A stretch of 64,000 nt of DNA, from positions 434,001-498,000 of the forward strand of contig CP073746.1 in the NCBI GenBank assembly GCA_024397995.1. The letters are read 5' to 3'. This DNA comes from a bacterium SCSIO 12827. GTDB taxonomy: Bacteria; Pseudomonadota; Alphaproteobacteria; Rhodospirillales; Casp-alpha2. Positions 36,449 through 48,206 of the stretch are shown here, in pieces (the first letter of the stretch is position 1; each line of letters starts with the position of its first letter). The notes under the pieces were generated by a model. That model was not told the DNA's origin. It was given only the letters and a program-made list of their open reading frames with translations, and made no database searches. A program made the translations under genes and the position numbers.

Positions 36449-37085
36449 GTGCCTGATTTCGATCACGAGGATAAAGCCCGGGCCGCCGGCCACGCCGTCA
36501 TCTGCGGCATCGACGAAGCCGGCCGCGGGCCCTGGGCCGGGCCGGTCGTTGCCGCGGCGGCGATCCTCGACCGCGCGGGCCTGCCCCTGTCTCTGGCGTC
36601 GGAGCTGGACGATTCCAAGCGCCTGAAAGCCGCCGCCCGCGACCGCCTGTTGGCGGAACTCACCCCTCATGCGGTGATCGGCGTCGGTCAGGCCTCGGCG
36701 GCGGAAATCGATACCCTCAACATTCTGCAGGCGACGTTCCTGGCCATGGATCGCGCGGTCCAGGCCCTGGGCCGGGTGCCTGATTTCGCCCTGGTCGACG
36801 GCAACCGGCCGCCGCCCCTGCCGTCCGCACCCGGATGCCGGATCGATTGCCTGGTCGGCGGTGACGGTCGGTCGTTGTCCATTGCTGCCGCTTCCATCGC
36901 CGCCAAGGTGACCCGCGACCGCCTGATGGCCGATCTTGCGGAACGGTTTCCCGGATACGGTTGGGAGCGCAACGCGGGATACGGCACGGCCGCGCACAAG
37001 GCGGCCTTGGAACGTCAGGGCGTGACGCCGGAGCACCGAAAAAGTTACAAGCCGATCCGCAACATCTTGGGCGACGGGGAGTCGT

Positions 37086-37087
<2 letters not shown>
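36449..37087 (+). CDS. rnhB: Ribonuclease HII
   Basis: 212 residues from a GTG start. The active-site motif [18 protein letters not shown] (Asp22, Glu23) is complete, with LDDSKRL and [14 protein letters not shown] carrying further catalytic and structural residues. It cuts RNA from RNA-DNA hybrids, including single ribonucleotides. Followed directly by ccrM, a pairing commonly conserved in alphaproteobacteria. Confidence 0.95.
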
Positions 37088-39242
<2,155 letters not shown>

Positions 39243-40295
39243 ACGTCCGTCGTGTTGAACTGGTTGTCGATAACCGCGCCGTCGCCGATGAAGCCGCCGA
39301 CGCGCATGTATCCCTTGATAAGCGGCGGCAGCATGGCGCGGGCCGCTCTTTGATCCAGGCGGGTCAGGGGCACCCGGTCGATCTTCACGTAAAGGTCATC
39401 GAGCGCCCGGGCACGGATGTCGCTGGGCGCCATGTGGAAATGGTGCAGATAGCTGAGCGCCGGCATGAGCGCTTCGGCGTCCGTGCCGGGCAGTGATCCG
39501 CAGCCGAACATCAATTTGATGTCGTAGGCGGTGAGGTATTCTGCGATGCCGCCCCACAGAAGCTGCATGACCACCCCGGTGCGGTAGTCTTCATGAACGC
39601 AGGACCGGCCCAGTTCGACCAGTTCGCCCGGATGACGCAGCAAGGCCGACAGATCGTATTCGTGGGCCGAATAGAACCCGCCGTTGGCCTTGGCCACGGC
39701 GCCGCGAATCAATCGGTAGGTGCCGCAGACAAAGGGCCGACCGGGCTGCGAGCGGTCCGTGTCGAGGACCAGAAGGTGGTCGCAGATCTCGTCGAAGGGA
39801 TCGGCGTCGCGCTCGTGGCGCGCGGCCTCCACGGTCGGGATGGCGCCCATCTCGCGGTAAAATACGTTGTAGCGCAGGCGTTGCGCGGCCTCGATCTCCT
39901 CAGGAGTTTCCGCCAGGCGGATTTCCAGGTTGCGGGCACGCACGTCGACCGGGCGTGGCGGGGTGGGGGCAGGCGTCTTTCTCCGGGGGTATGCAAACTT
40001 GGGCAGCACCCCTTTGGGAACGGCCAGTTTGGCGAGCATGTTCATGATATCGCGGTCCCTATTGCCGGTACGGCATGTCTTGGTTGGTCAGGTGCGTATT
40101 CATCGCCCAGGGCCAATTTCACATCTGATGACAGACGGTCCCGGCGAAGACAAAAGAAGCTTTGTTAACGGCGGCGTGACGGTTCGATGACAGGGGAAGC
40201 CCGTTGGCACGCCTTTGTCGTGGCCCATCCGCGCGCGATATGGCAACCTTCGGCGGAACGGGAGCCTGCAACGGGGATGAATTGGGGATCAGCCG

Positions 40296-40778
40296 ATGAG
40301 CGAGAAATGGGATATTCGATTCCTGCGTCTGGCAAAGGAGGTCGCGACTTGGTCCAAGGACCGCTCGACCCAGGTCGGCGCGGTGATCGTGGGGGATGAC
40401 AAGACGCCGGGACCTTACGGCTTCAACGGCTTTCCCCGCACCATCGACGACGCGGTCGAGGACCGTCATACCCGGCCCCTGAAATACAAATGGACCGAGC
40501 ATGCGGAGCGCAACGCGATTTACAACGCGGCGCGCATCGGGATGTCGCTGAAGGGCTGCACGATCTACGTCACCCATTTGCCCTGCGCCGACTGCACGCG
40601 GGCCATCGTTCAGGTCGGCATCAAACGCGTGGTGGTCGATGCCGGCAGCCTGGAGAACGCGGACTTCGCTTCCCGCTGGTCGGAAGACGACAAGATCACC
40701 AAGGCTATGCTGGACGAGGCCGGGGTCGACCTGGGCCTGGTCTCGGCAGACAAGCCGCCCCCCGGCGATGACGACTGA
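40296..40778 (+). CDS. Deoxycytidylate (dCMP) deaminase family protein
   Basis: 160 residues with the complete zinc-dependent deaminase signature: HAERNAIYNAAR (His69 ligand, Glu71 proton shuttle) and PCADCTRAI (Cys97, Cys100). The start RFLRLAKEVATWSKDRSTQVGA is typical of dCMP/ComE-type deaminases, which make dUMP for thymidylate synthesis. The next gene starts inside its last codons (ATG at 40768), so the pair is co-translated. Confidence 0.9.
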   Translation: MSEKWDIRFLRLAKEVATWSKDRSTQVGAVIVGDDKTPGPYGFNGFPRTIDDAVEDRHTRPLKYKWTEHAERNAIYNAARIGMSLKGCTIYVTHLPCADCTRAIVQVGIKRVVVDAGSLENADFASRWSEDDKITKAMLDEAGVDLGLVSADKPPPGDDD

Positions 40779-41787
40779 CACCGCCGCACACGCCCTGACG
40801 CTGCACCGCGACGCCATCGTCATCGACGGGGTCTGTCCACTGTTGATGGATCCGGCCAACGTCACCTACTACATGGACGGCGGCCTGACCGCCGCGGTTC
40901 CCACCATCGCGATCCGTGAAACGGCGGAACAGACGTTGCGCATTTTCGGGCGCTGGCACCGCTTCATCGAAGGGCGTGACCGCCTGCGCCTGGCGCGCAA
41001 GGCATCCGATATCGAGGCCGCCAAACAGGTCGGCGACATGGCCGTCGTGTTCCACTTCCAGGGTACGGACGCGGTCGAGGATGATCTCGACCTGCTCGAC
41101 GCCTACAAGGCGCTCGGCCTCGGCATGGTGCAGTTGACCTACAACGTGAAATGCCGGGTCGGCGACGGCGCCTTGGAGCGCACGGATGCGGGGCTCAGCC
41201 TGTTCGGCCAAGATTTGGTCAAGCGCTGCAACGACCTGGGATTGATCGTCGACGGCAGCCATACCGGGTTCAAGACCACCATGGACGCCATGGAAATCTG
41301 CGACGGACCTTTTGTGTTTTCCCATGCCAATGCCAAGGCGCTGCATCCTTCGCCGCGAAACATCACGGACGAACAGATGAAGGCCTGCGCCAAGACCGGC
41401 GGGGTTGTCGGCATCAACGGGTTCCCCAGTTTTCTCGGCGACGATCCAAGGCCTGGCCTGGACCGCTTTATCGAATTCATCGACTACGCGGTGGAACTGA
41501 TGGGCATCGACCATGTCGGTCTGGGCATCGATTATTACATGGGGATGGACCCGATCATTCCGGCCGACAAGGCGCAGGCGCGTTACGACGACGCGATCAA
41601 AACAGGACGCTGGGACGCCGCCGTCTATCCGCCGCCGCCGCATTATTTCCCCAAAGGGATAGAGACGCCCGCGACCCTGTCCAACCTGACCGCAGGACTA
41701 TTGGCGCGTGGCTATGGCGACGCCGACGTGCAAAAGATCATGGGGGAAAACTGGCTGCGCGTGTTCCGTCGGGTATGGGGCGGATAG
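40768..41787 (+). CDS. Peptidase M19 (membrane dipeptidase)-like protein with altered metal site
   Basis: 339 residues from the ATG at 40768, overlapping the deaminase stop. The TIM-barrel M19 layout is clear: LVDGSHT-like DGSHTGFKTTMDAMEIC, FVFSHANAKALHPSPRNI and DHVGLGIDYY retain two His and the Asp of the active site. However the N-terminal HxD is replaced (VIDGVCPLLMD) and the bridging Glu position reads FHFQGTDAVEDD. The altered first metal site suggests a different substrate or a different metal arrangement from classical dipeptidases. Confidence 0.82.
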   Translation: MTTDTAAHALTLHRDAIVIDGVCPLLMDPANVTYYMDGGLTAAVPTIAIRETAEQTLRIFGRWHRFIEGRDRLRLARKASDIEAAKQVGDMAVVFHFQGTDAVEDDLDLLDAYKALGLGMVQLTYNVKCRVGDGALERTDAGLSLFGQDLVKRCNDLGLIVDGSHTGFKTTMDAMEICDGPFVFSHANAKALHPSPRNITDEQMKACAKTGGVVGINGFPSFLGDDPRPGLDRFIEFIDYAVELMGIDHVGLGIDYYMGMDPIIPADKAQARYDDAIKTGRWDAAVYPPPPHYFPKGIETPATLSNLTAGLLARGYGDADVQKIMGENWLRVFRRVWGG

Positions 41788-41797
41788 CGCCGCCGGA

Positions 41798-42679
41798 TCA
41801 GCGGGTCGGGACCGGCGTATCCGTGGAATAGTCGTAGAACCCACGGCCCGTCTTGCGGCCGAGCCAGCCGGCTTCCACATACTTCACCAGCAGCGGACAG
41901 GGCCGATACTTGGAATCGGACAGGCCGTCGTGCAGCACGTGCATGATCGACAGGCAGGTATCCAGGCCGATGAAGTCGGCCAGTTCCAGCGGGCCCATGG
42001 GATGGCGGGTGCCGAGCCGCATGGCCGTGTCGATGGCGTCGACCGAACCGACGCCTTCGTACAGGGTGTAGATCGCTTCGTTGATCATCGGCAGCAGGAT
42101 GCGGTTGACGATGAAGGCCGGGAAATCCTCGGCGTTGACCGGCTTCTTGCCCAGATCCGTGGTCAGTTCGCGGATCATCGCGAAGGTTTCTTCGTTGGTC
42201 GCGATGCCGCGGATCAGTTCGACCAGATCCATGCGCGGCACTGGGTTCATGAAGTGCATGCCGACGAAACGCTCGGGCCGGTCGGTCTGGGCGGCCAGGC
42301 GGGTGATGGAGATGGAGGACGTGTTGGTCGCGATCACCGTGTTCTCGCCCAGATGATCGGCGAGGGAGCGCAGGATCGCCTTTTTGACTTCCTCGTCTTC
42401 CGTGGCGGCCTCGATGACAAGGTCGCAATCCTTCATGCCGGCATAATCGGTACCGGTCTTGATCAGGGTCAGGGCGTTTTTCATGTCGTCAGCGGAGATC
42501 AGATCACGTTCGACCTGACGGCTCATGCCGCGTTCGATGGTGTCCATGCCCCGGGCCAAGGCGTCGTCGCTGACGTCCAGCATGTAGACGGCACGACCGG
42601 ACAGGGCGCACACATGCGCGATGCCACTACCCATCTGGCCGGCGCCGATGACGCCGATCTTCTTAATCTTATCCGACAT
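41798..42679 (-). CDS. hbd: 3-hydroxybutyryl-CoA dehydrogenase
   Basis: 293 residues, the normal length. The NAD-binding motif KIGVIGAGQMGSGIAHVCA is at the N-terminus and the catalytic region FVGMHFMNPVPRMDLVELI plus VNRILLPMINEAI follow. It interconverts 3-hydroxybutyryl-CoA and acetoacetyl-CoA. With the Ccr/Ecm/Mcd genes a few kb away it can feed C4 units into the ethylmalonyl-CoA pathway. Upstream on the same strand lies the adenosyltransferase gene; the gap is 167 bp. Confidence 0.94.
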   Translation of the reverse strand: MSDKIKKIGVIGAGQMGSGIAHVCALSGRAVYMLDVSDDALARGMDTIERGMSRQVERDLISADDMKNALTLIKTGTDYAGMKDCDLVIEAATEDEEVKKAILRSLADHLGENTVIATNTSSISITRLAAQTDRPERFVGMHFMNPVPRMDLVELIRGIATNEETFAMIRELTTDLGKKPVNAEDFPAFIVNRILLPMINEAIYTLYEGVGSVDAIDTAMRLGTRHPMGPLELADFIGLDTCLSIMHVLHDGLSDSKYRPCPLLVKYVEAGWLGRKTGRGFYDYSTDTPVPTR

Positions 42680-42846
42680 TATTTTCTAATCTCCACACTC
42701 CGGTGCGCCCCGCGCCGGTCCGATCTTTATGCCGGAATTGGGCTGTTCGCACTCGCACAATAGGCTTACCCCCAGGGGTGGTCAAGGCCCGTTCGGCCCT
42801 TTGGTATACATGATTCCAAGGTAATGCAGCGCCTGATTCGGTCAGC

Positions 42847-43431
42847 TCAGCGGGTCGCTCCGGGGACCCAAAGAACGTCCGCCCGGCCGCCGTCGTTGAG
42901 CCGGCGGGCCAGCACGAACAGGTGGTCGGACAGGCGGTTGACGTACTTCACGGCTTCGGCGTTGATCGCTTCCGTCTCCGCCAGTTCGGTGATCAGGCGT
43001 TCAGCCCGGCGGGCCACCGTGCGGGCATGGTGCAGGTGCGCCGCCGCTGCCCGCCCGCCTGGCAGGATGAAGGATTTGAGCGGTTCCAGATCCTCGTTCA
43101 TGGCGTCGATTTCCGTCTCCAGGCGCGCGACCTGCGAGGTCTGGATGCGCAGCGCCCCCTCGGACCGCTTGCCGTCCTCGGGTGTGCACAGATCGGCGCC
43201 CAGGTCGAACAGGTCGTTCTGGATGCGGCTCAACATGGCGTCGGCCTCGGTATCCGCGTCCGAGCCCGATGGACCGGTGTAAAGCCGGGCCAGGCCGATC
43301 ACTGAATTGGCTTCGTCGACGGTGCCGTAGGCGGCAACCCGGATGTCGTGTTTGGGCCGCCGGTCGCCGGACCCCAGCGAGGTTTCGCCCGCGTCCCCGC
43401 CCCGGGTGTAGATCTTCGACAAGGTAACCAA
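42847..43431 (-). CDS. Cob(I)yrinic acid a,c-diamide adenosyltransferase, PduO type
   Basis: 194 residues. PduO signatures: KIYTRGGDAGETSLGSGDR at the N-terminus (ATP binding), AYGTVDEANSVIGLAR, and VARRAERLI plus VKYVNRLSDHLFVLAR near the C-terminus. It transfers the 5'-deoxyadenosyl group of ATP to cob(I)alamin. Ecm, encoded 5 kb to the right, requires this cofactor. Confidence 0.94.
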   Translation of the reverse strand: MVTLSKIYTRGGDAGETSLGSGDRRPKHDIRVAAYGTVDEANSVIGLARLYTGPSGSDADTEADAMLSRIQNDLFDLGADLCTPEDGKRSEGALRIQTSQVARLETEIDAMNEDLEPLKSFILPGGRAAAAHLHHARTVARRAERLITELAETEAINAEAVKYVNRLSDHLFVLARRLNDGGRADVLWVPGATR

Positions 43432-43462
43432 GGAATGCGTCCTCCTGCGCCGGATAGGGCGT

Positions 43463-43660
43463 CTATTTGCCGCTCAGCAGCATGAGAACGGCGAACAGGA
43501 TGATGGCGATGCCCTGCATGAGCACGCGGGCACGCATCAGTTTGTTGGAATATTTCGCGTTGAACTTGCCGCCCACGGCGAAGGCGCCGATGCCGACGAA
43601 CAGCACCAGCAGGGTCAGCGCCAGGGCGATGACGATGAGGATCGTGAAGAACCCTTCCAT
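43463..43660 (-). CDS. Twin-transmembrane HIG1-domain protein
   Basis: 65 residues from MEGFFTILIV, with two membrane helices (about 4-27 and 46-62) joined by a basic loop (KFNAKYSNKLMRARVLMQG). This is the HIG1 N-terminal-type fold found in bacteria and mitochondria, where members associate with respiratory complexes. In alphaproteobacteria it commonly sits beside the PduO-type adenosyltransferase, as here with a 31-bp gap. Confidence 0.8.
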   Translation of the reverse strand: MEGFFTILIVIALALTLLVLFVGIGAFAVGGKFNAKYSNKLMRARVLMQGIAIILFAVLMLLSGK

Positions 43661-43766
43661 TTCCGAGATATAGTCCTTTCCCCGCCGGGCGTCACCGATT
43701 TTCCCGGCTGTTTCACTGTACACGCGGCTAAGATGCCGGACTGTCCCAGATTCAAGGAGCCCATTC

Positions 43767-44474
43767 ATGGATGCAGAAACCCGCCAAAACCTGGAACGTA
43801 TTTCCGTCGCCACCGTGTCCATGCAGTTGTTGAAGCGGGGATTGCGCCGGGTCGTTATGGCCGGGGTTCGGCCCCTGAACGCGCCGGTCAAGCCGCTGTT
43901 GGGCGAGGCCTTCACCCTGCGGTTCATCCCCGCGGGGGAGGACCTGTCGGCCCCCGCCGTTCTGGGCGCCGACGGCTATGTGCCGCGCCACGCCATCGAA
44001 GAGGTGCCCGAGGGTGCGGTGCTGGTGATCGACGCAAGGCGCGATGCGGAAACGGCGGTATTGGGTGATCTGATTCTGGAGCGATTGAAGGTGCGGGGTG
44101 TTGCCGGCGTGGTCGCCGACGGCGGCGTGCGCGACGCGGCAGAGGCGATCGCCGTGGGCCTGCCCGTGTTCGCGGCGGGCCCGGCGGCGCCCGCTCATAT
44201 CGTGGGCTTGGCGGCGGGGGATACGGGAACCCGGATCGGCTGCGGCGGGGTCGCCGTCATTCCCGGCGATATTATCAAGGCTGATGGCGACGGGGTCGTG
44301 GTGATCCCCCGGGATCTGGCAGCGGAAGTCGCGGCCGACGGTGTTGCCCAGGAACGATTCGAGCGGTTCGCCAAACAGAAGATTCAGGCCGGTCAGCCGA
44401 TCATCGGCGTTTATCCACCCAGCCCGGAAACCCAAAAGGAATACGAAGGTTGGCGTGATCCCGAGGACGTCTGA
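43767..44474 (+). CDS. RraA-family protein (aldolase-like)
   Basis: 235 residues. The RraA fold is shown by LISVATVSMQ-like RISVATVSMQLLKRG, GEAFTLRFIPAGED, GVAGVVADGGVRDAAEA and DGDGVVVIP. The GVRD pair (Arg, Asp) matches the active site of the 4-hydroxy-4-methyl-2-oxoglutarate / oxaloacetate-type aldolases in this family, so a metal-dependent aldolase or decarboxylase is more likely than an RNase E regulator. Single gene; substrate unknown. Confidence 0.82.
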   Translation: MDAETRQNLERISVATVSMQLLKRGLRRVVMAGVRPLNAPVKPLLGEAFTLRFIPAGEDLSAPAVLGADGYVPRHAIEEVPEGAVLVIDARRDAETAVLGDLILERLKVRGVAGVVADGGVRDAAEAIAVGLPVFAAGPAAPAHIVGLAAGDTGTRIGCGGVAVIPGDIIKADGDGVVVIPRDLAAEVAADGVAQERFERFAKQKIQAGQPIIGVYPPSPETQKEYEGWRDPEDV

Positions 44475-44478
44475 ATTT

Positions 44479-44850
44479 TCAGGCGGCGACGGTGTGGATG
44501 TCGGCGAGAATCTGGTTGGACAGGTTCAGCGACCGCTCGGCAAGGTGTCGCGCCTCAAGCGGAAGGGGGCGGGTAAGGCCATTGCGGATTTCTCTCGACG
44601 CCTGATCCAGGGCGCCCAGAATCCACCGCTCGCTCTCCCCATCATAGTCATGAGCATCGGCGCGCATCATGTGCACGGTGACAAAATGAAGCAGATTGAC
44701 CATCGCGCGGTGCAAATTGAAACGATGCAGCATCTCCGGACGGTTCATGGCGCCGGCGACTAACTTGAATTCGGGAGAGGCCTCGATTTCCTCGCTCAAA
44801 ATCTCTAATGCGTTCATGTAATTGCGAAATTCTTCCATACCCATGACCAT
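44479..44850 (-). CDS. Helical hypothetical protein
   Basis: 123 residues, nearly all helical, no signal or membrane segment, beginning MVMGMEEFRNYMNALEILSE. Four or five helices with several His and Met (HRFNLHRAMVNLLHFVTVHM) could form a small bundle, perhaps a metal- or haem-binding one, but no family is recognised. It converges on the RraA gene with a 4-bp gap and precedes mcd in the same orientation but after 133 bp. Confidence 0.6.
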   Translation of the reverse strand: MVMGMEEFRNYMNALEILSEEIEASPEFKLVAGAMNRPEMLHRFNLHRAMVNLLHFVTVHMMRADAHDYDGESERWILGALDQASREIRNGLTRPLPLEARHLAERSLNLSNQILADIHTVAA

Positions 44851-44983
44851 GACCTCGCTTTAAATCGGGCCGCCCGCCGGACAATGGCCGGGGTGGCCGC
44901 ACTTGACCAACGGCAAGACGCAAGGATCGGGCCAACTCGTGGCCAGGCGGCAGGGATGGGCGAAGGCGTTTGGGAGGGAAGGG

Positions 44984-46657
44984 TTAATTACGCCCGGACA
45001 TCAGGCCGCGGGCAATGACCTGAGCCTGGATTTCCGCCGCCCCCTCCAAAATATTGAGGATGCGGGCGTCGCACAGCACCCGCGAGATCGGATATTCCAT
45101 GGCATAGCCGTTACCGCCGTGAATCTGCAGGGCGTTGTCCGCATTGGACCAGGCCGTGCGCGCGCCCAACAGCTTGGCCATGCCGGCCTCGATATCGCAG
45201 CGCCGGTCGGAATCCTTTTCGCGTGCGGCGAAATAGGTCAGCTGGCGGGCGATCATGGTCTCCACGGCCATCCAGGCAAGCTTGCCGTGGACGCGCGGGA
45301 AGGCATGGATGGCGCGGCCGAACTGGTTGCGCTCCAGGGCGTATTGCAGGCCCAGTTCCATGGCGTTCTGCGCCACGCCGACGGCGCGGGCCGCCGTTTG
45401 GATGCGGGCACTTTCGAAGGTCGCCATCAACTGCTTGAAGCCCTGGCCTTCCTGGCCGCCCAGAAGCTGGCCCGCCGGGACTTCGAAACCGTCGAAGCCG
45501 AGCTCGTATTCCTTCATGCCGCGGTAACCGAGCACCTCGATCTCGCCGCCGGACATGCCGGGGGCGGGGAAGGGGTCGTCTTCCGTGCCGCGCGGCTTTT
45601 CCGCGAGCAGCATGGAAAGCCCCTTGTATCCCGGCTCGTCCGGGTTGGTGCGGACCAGCAGCGTCATCAGGTCCGAGCGTGAGGCATGGGTGATCCAGGT
45701 TTTATTGCCGGTGACTTTGTAGGTGTCGCCGTCCTTGACCGCGCGGGTCTTCAAGGATGCCAGATCCGATCCCGTGCCCGGTTCCGTGAACACCGCCGTC
45801 GGCAGGATTTCGCCGGACGCGATCTTGGGCAGGTAATGGGCCTGCTGTTCCGGCGTGCCGCCGAGGCGGATCAGTTCCGCCGCGATTTCCGAGCGGGTGC
45901 CGAGAGAGCCGACGCCGATATAGCCGCGGGACAGTTCTTCCGTGACCACGCACATGGCGATCTTGCCCATGCCGAGCCCGCCGCCCTCTTCCGGCACGGT
46001 CAGGCCGAACACACCCAATTCCGCCATCTGGTCGACGATCTCAATGGGGATCAGGTTATCGGCCAGATGCCATTCGTGGGCATGGGGCATGACCTGGTCT
46101 TCGACGAACTTGTGAAACTGGTCCCGGACCATGTCCAACATCTCGTCGTCCAGGCCCAGGGCACCGAAATGGCCCTCCGCCATGATCTCGCCCATGCGTG
46201 CACGCAGGGCCGGCGTGTTGCCGCCCGCGATCAAAGTTTTGACGGCGGCGGTTTCCAGGGGGGACATGTCGTCGGCCGTCAGGCCCATGTCCGCCGGGCG
46301 CACGATTTCGACCTGTGACAAGGCGATGCCGCCCTTGATCTGGGCTAGGTATTCGCCGAACGCGGCCTGGACCATCAGCTGTTCCATCTCGCCGAAGGTG
46401 CTCGCACCCTCCAGGCGTTCGGCCCAGCCGAGCATCTGGCGCAGGCCCTCGACATAGGTCGCCAGCCAGGACAAACCGTGGGCCGCCACCTGATTGGCGT
46501 CGACCAGGGGGCCTGACACCTTGCCGTTTTCGCTGCACATGTCGGTGACGCGGCGGCGGGCGGCGGCGAACACGTCGTCGGCAGCACCCTGGGCCTCGCG
46601 GCAAAGGGTCAAAAGATTGGGCAGCAGAATGCCGCCGCTGGGTGCGCTGGCGTCCAT
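44984..46657 (-). CDS. mcd: (2S)-methylsuccinyl-CoA dehydrogenase
   Basis: 557 residues, longer than standard acyl-CoA dehydrogenases (about 380). The first about 165 residues are an extra helical domain, a known feature of methylsuccinyl-CoA dehydrogenase. The dehydrogenase core has FTEPGTGSDLASLKT, YKVTGNKTWITHA, QTAARAVGVAQNAMELGL and the C-terminal QIHGGNGYAMEYPISRV. It oxidises methylsuccinyl-CoA to mesaconyl-CoA and passes electrons to ETF. Adjacent to ccr on the same strand (42-bp gap), with ecm divergent: the ethylmalonyl-CoA pathway cluster. Confidence 0.93.
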   Translation of the reverse strand: MDASAPSGGILLPNLLTLCREAQGAADDVFAAARRRVTDMCSENGKVSGPLVDANQVAAHGLSWLATYVEGLRQMLGWAERLEGASTFGEMEQLMVQAAFGEYLAQIKGGIALSQVEIVRPADMGLTADDMSPLETAAVKTLIAGGNTPALRARMGEIMAEGHFGALGLDDEMLDMVRDQFHKFVEDQVMPHAHEWHLADNLIPIEIVDQMAELGVFGLTVPEEGGGLGMGKIAMCVVTEELSRGYIGVGSLGTRSEIAAELIRLGGTPEQQAHYLPKIASGEILPTAVFTEPGTGSDLASLKTRAVKDGDTYKVTGNKTWITHASRSDLMTLLVRTNPDEPGYKGLSMLLAEKPRGTEDDPFPAPGMSGGEIEVLGYRGMKEYELGFDGFEVPAGQLLGGQEGQGFKQLMATFESARIQTAARAVGVAQNAMELGLQYALERNQFGRAIHAFPRVHGKLAWMAVETMIARQLTYFAAREKDSDRRCDIEAGMAKLLGARTAWSNADNALQIHGGNGYAMEYPISRVLCDARILNILEGAAEIQAQVIARGLMSGRN

Positions 46658-46699
46658 GACGCGTCTCCTTGATGTCAGGCGGCGGGGCGCCGATGAGCT

Positions 46700-47980
46700 T
46701 TACGCCGAAATGCAATCCTCGAGGGTCCGGAAGCCGGGCCGCTTGGCCTGGACCAGAACCGCCATGTTACCGGGTTTGTGCTGGTTGGCGCGCATTTTCA
46801 TATGGGCTGCCGGAATATCGGCCCAGGAAAACACTTCCGACATGCAGGGGTCGAGCCGCCGTTCGATGACCAACTGGTTGGCCTGCGACGCCTGCATCAG
46901 GTTGGCGAAGTGGCTGCCCTGGATGCGTTTCTGGCGCATCCACACGAAGCGCGCGTCCATGGTCAGGTTATAGCCCGTGGTGCCGGCGCAGAATACGACC
47001 ATGCCGCCGCGCTTGACCACGTTGCAGCTGACCGGGAAGGTCGCCTCGCCCGGGTGTTCGAACACGAAGTCGACGTCGTTGCCCTTGCCGGTGATGTCCC
47101 AGATGGCTTTACCGAACTTGCGGGTCTCGGCCATGTACTCCTTGAAGCCGGGCCCGTTGACCTCGGGCAGTTGGCCCCAGCAGTTGAAGTCCTTGCGGTT
47201 GATCACCGCCTTGGCGCCCAGGGACATGACGAAGTCGCGTTTGTCCTCTTCCGAGATCACGCCGATGGCGTTGGCGCCGGATACCGCGCACAACTGCACG
47301 GCCATGGAGCCCAGCCCGCCGGACGCCCCCCAGACCAGTACGTTGTGGCCGGGCCGCAGGATATGCGGGCGATGGCCGAACAGCATGCGGTAGGCGGTGG
47401 CGAGGACCAGGGTGTAGCACGCACTTTCCTCCCAGGTCAGGTGCTTGGGCCGGGCCATGCACTGGCGGTCCTGGACACGGCAGAACTGGGCGAAGGAGCC
47501 GTCCGGCGTCTCATACCCCCAGATGCGCTGCGAGGTGGAGAACATGGGGTCGCCGCCGTTGCATTCCTCGTCGTCGCCGTCGTCCTGATTACAATGGACA
47601 ACGACCTCGTCGCCGACCTTGAAGCGTTTGACCTTGGAGCCGACGGCGTAGACCACGCCAGAGGCGTCGGAGCCGGCGATGTGATACTCGGCCTTGTGGT
47701 AGTCGAAGGGCGAGATCGGCGTGCCGAGCGCGGCCCACACGCCGTTGTAGTTGACGCCGGCGGCCATCACCATGACCAGGACGTCGTGGCTGTCCAGTTC
47801 GGGGACGTCCACGACCTCGACCTGCATGGCGGTATCGGGCTCGCCATGGCGTTCCTTGCGGATCGCCCAGGCGTACATCTGTTTCGGGACATGACCCAGC
47901 GGCGGGATTTCGCCGACTTCGTACAGGTCTTTCATGGGCTGGTTCGGGTTCAATTCGATCACTTCGGCGGCATCCGTCAT
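46700..47980 (-). CDS. ccr: Crotonyl-CoA carboxylase/reductase
   Basis: 426 residues from the ATG at 47980 with AAGGAGG upstream. The enzyme reductively carboxylates crotonyl-CoA with NADPH and CO2 to ethylmalonyl-CoA. Medium-chain dehydrogenase family: HCNQDDGDDEECNGGDPMFS in the N-terminal domain, the NADPH-binding VWGASGGLGSMAVQLCAVSG, EHPGEATFPVS and the C-terminal HMKMRANQHKPGNMAVLV are characteristic. It defines the ethylmalonyl-CoA pathway. Confidence 0.96.
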   Translation of the reverse strand: MTDAAEVIELNPNQPMKDLYEVGEIPPLGHVPKQMYAWAIRKERHGEPDTAMQVEVVDVPELDSHDVLVMVMAAGVNYNGVWAALGTPISPFDYHKAEYHIAGSDASGVVYAVGSKVKRFKVGDEVVVHCNQDDGDDEECNGGDPMFSTSQRIWGYETPDGSFAQFCRVQDRQCMARPKHLTWEESACYTLVLATAYRMLFGHRPHILRPGHNVLVWGASGGLGSMAVQLCAVSGANAIGVISEEDKRDFVMSLGAKAVINRKDFNCWGQLPEVNGPGFKEYMAETRKFGKAIWDITGKGNDVDFVFEHPGEATFPVSCNVVKRGGMVVFCAGTTGYNLTMDARFVWMRQKRIQGSHFANLMQASQANQLVIERRLDPCMSEVFSWADIPAAHMKMRANQHKPGNMAVLVQAKRPGFRTLEDCISA

Positions 47981-48109
47981 TGCTGCCTCCTTCTCCACAC
48001 AGTTACGCCATCCCCAACGGTCCGCGTTTTCGCCTGTATCTTATTGTTCGGCATGCGGCCATTTTTGTTGTCCTATTGGTCATATCCGCTTTACATTTTC
48101 TTCGCAATG

Positions 48110-48135
48110 CACAAAATTCTATCTTTCGTTTTGTG
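48110..48135. promoter_or_regulatory. Perfect dyad in the ccr/ecm divergent promoter region
   Basis: CACAAAA (48110-48116) and TTTTGTG (48129-48135) are perfect 7-bp arms 12 bp apart, in the AT-rich 226 bp between the starts of ccr and ecm. It is a candidate operator coordinating both genes; the TetR-family gene at 50365 is a plausible but unproven partner. Confidence 0.5.
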
Positions 48136-48206
48136 ATTTAGATACGAAATAAAATTACAATAATTTTTAGAAAATGGCGAATTTCTGTCATTTCAAGGAG
48201 AAGGCT

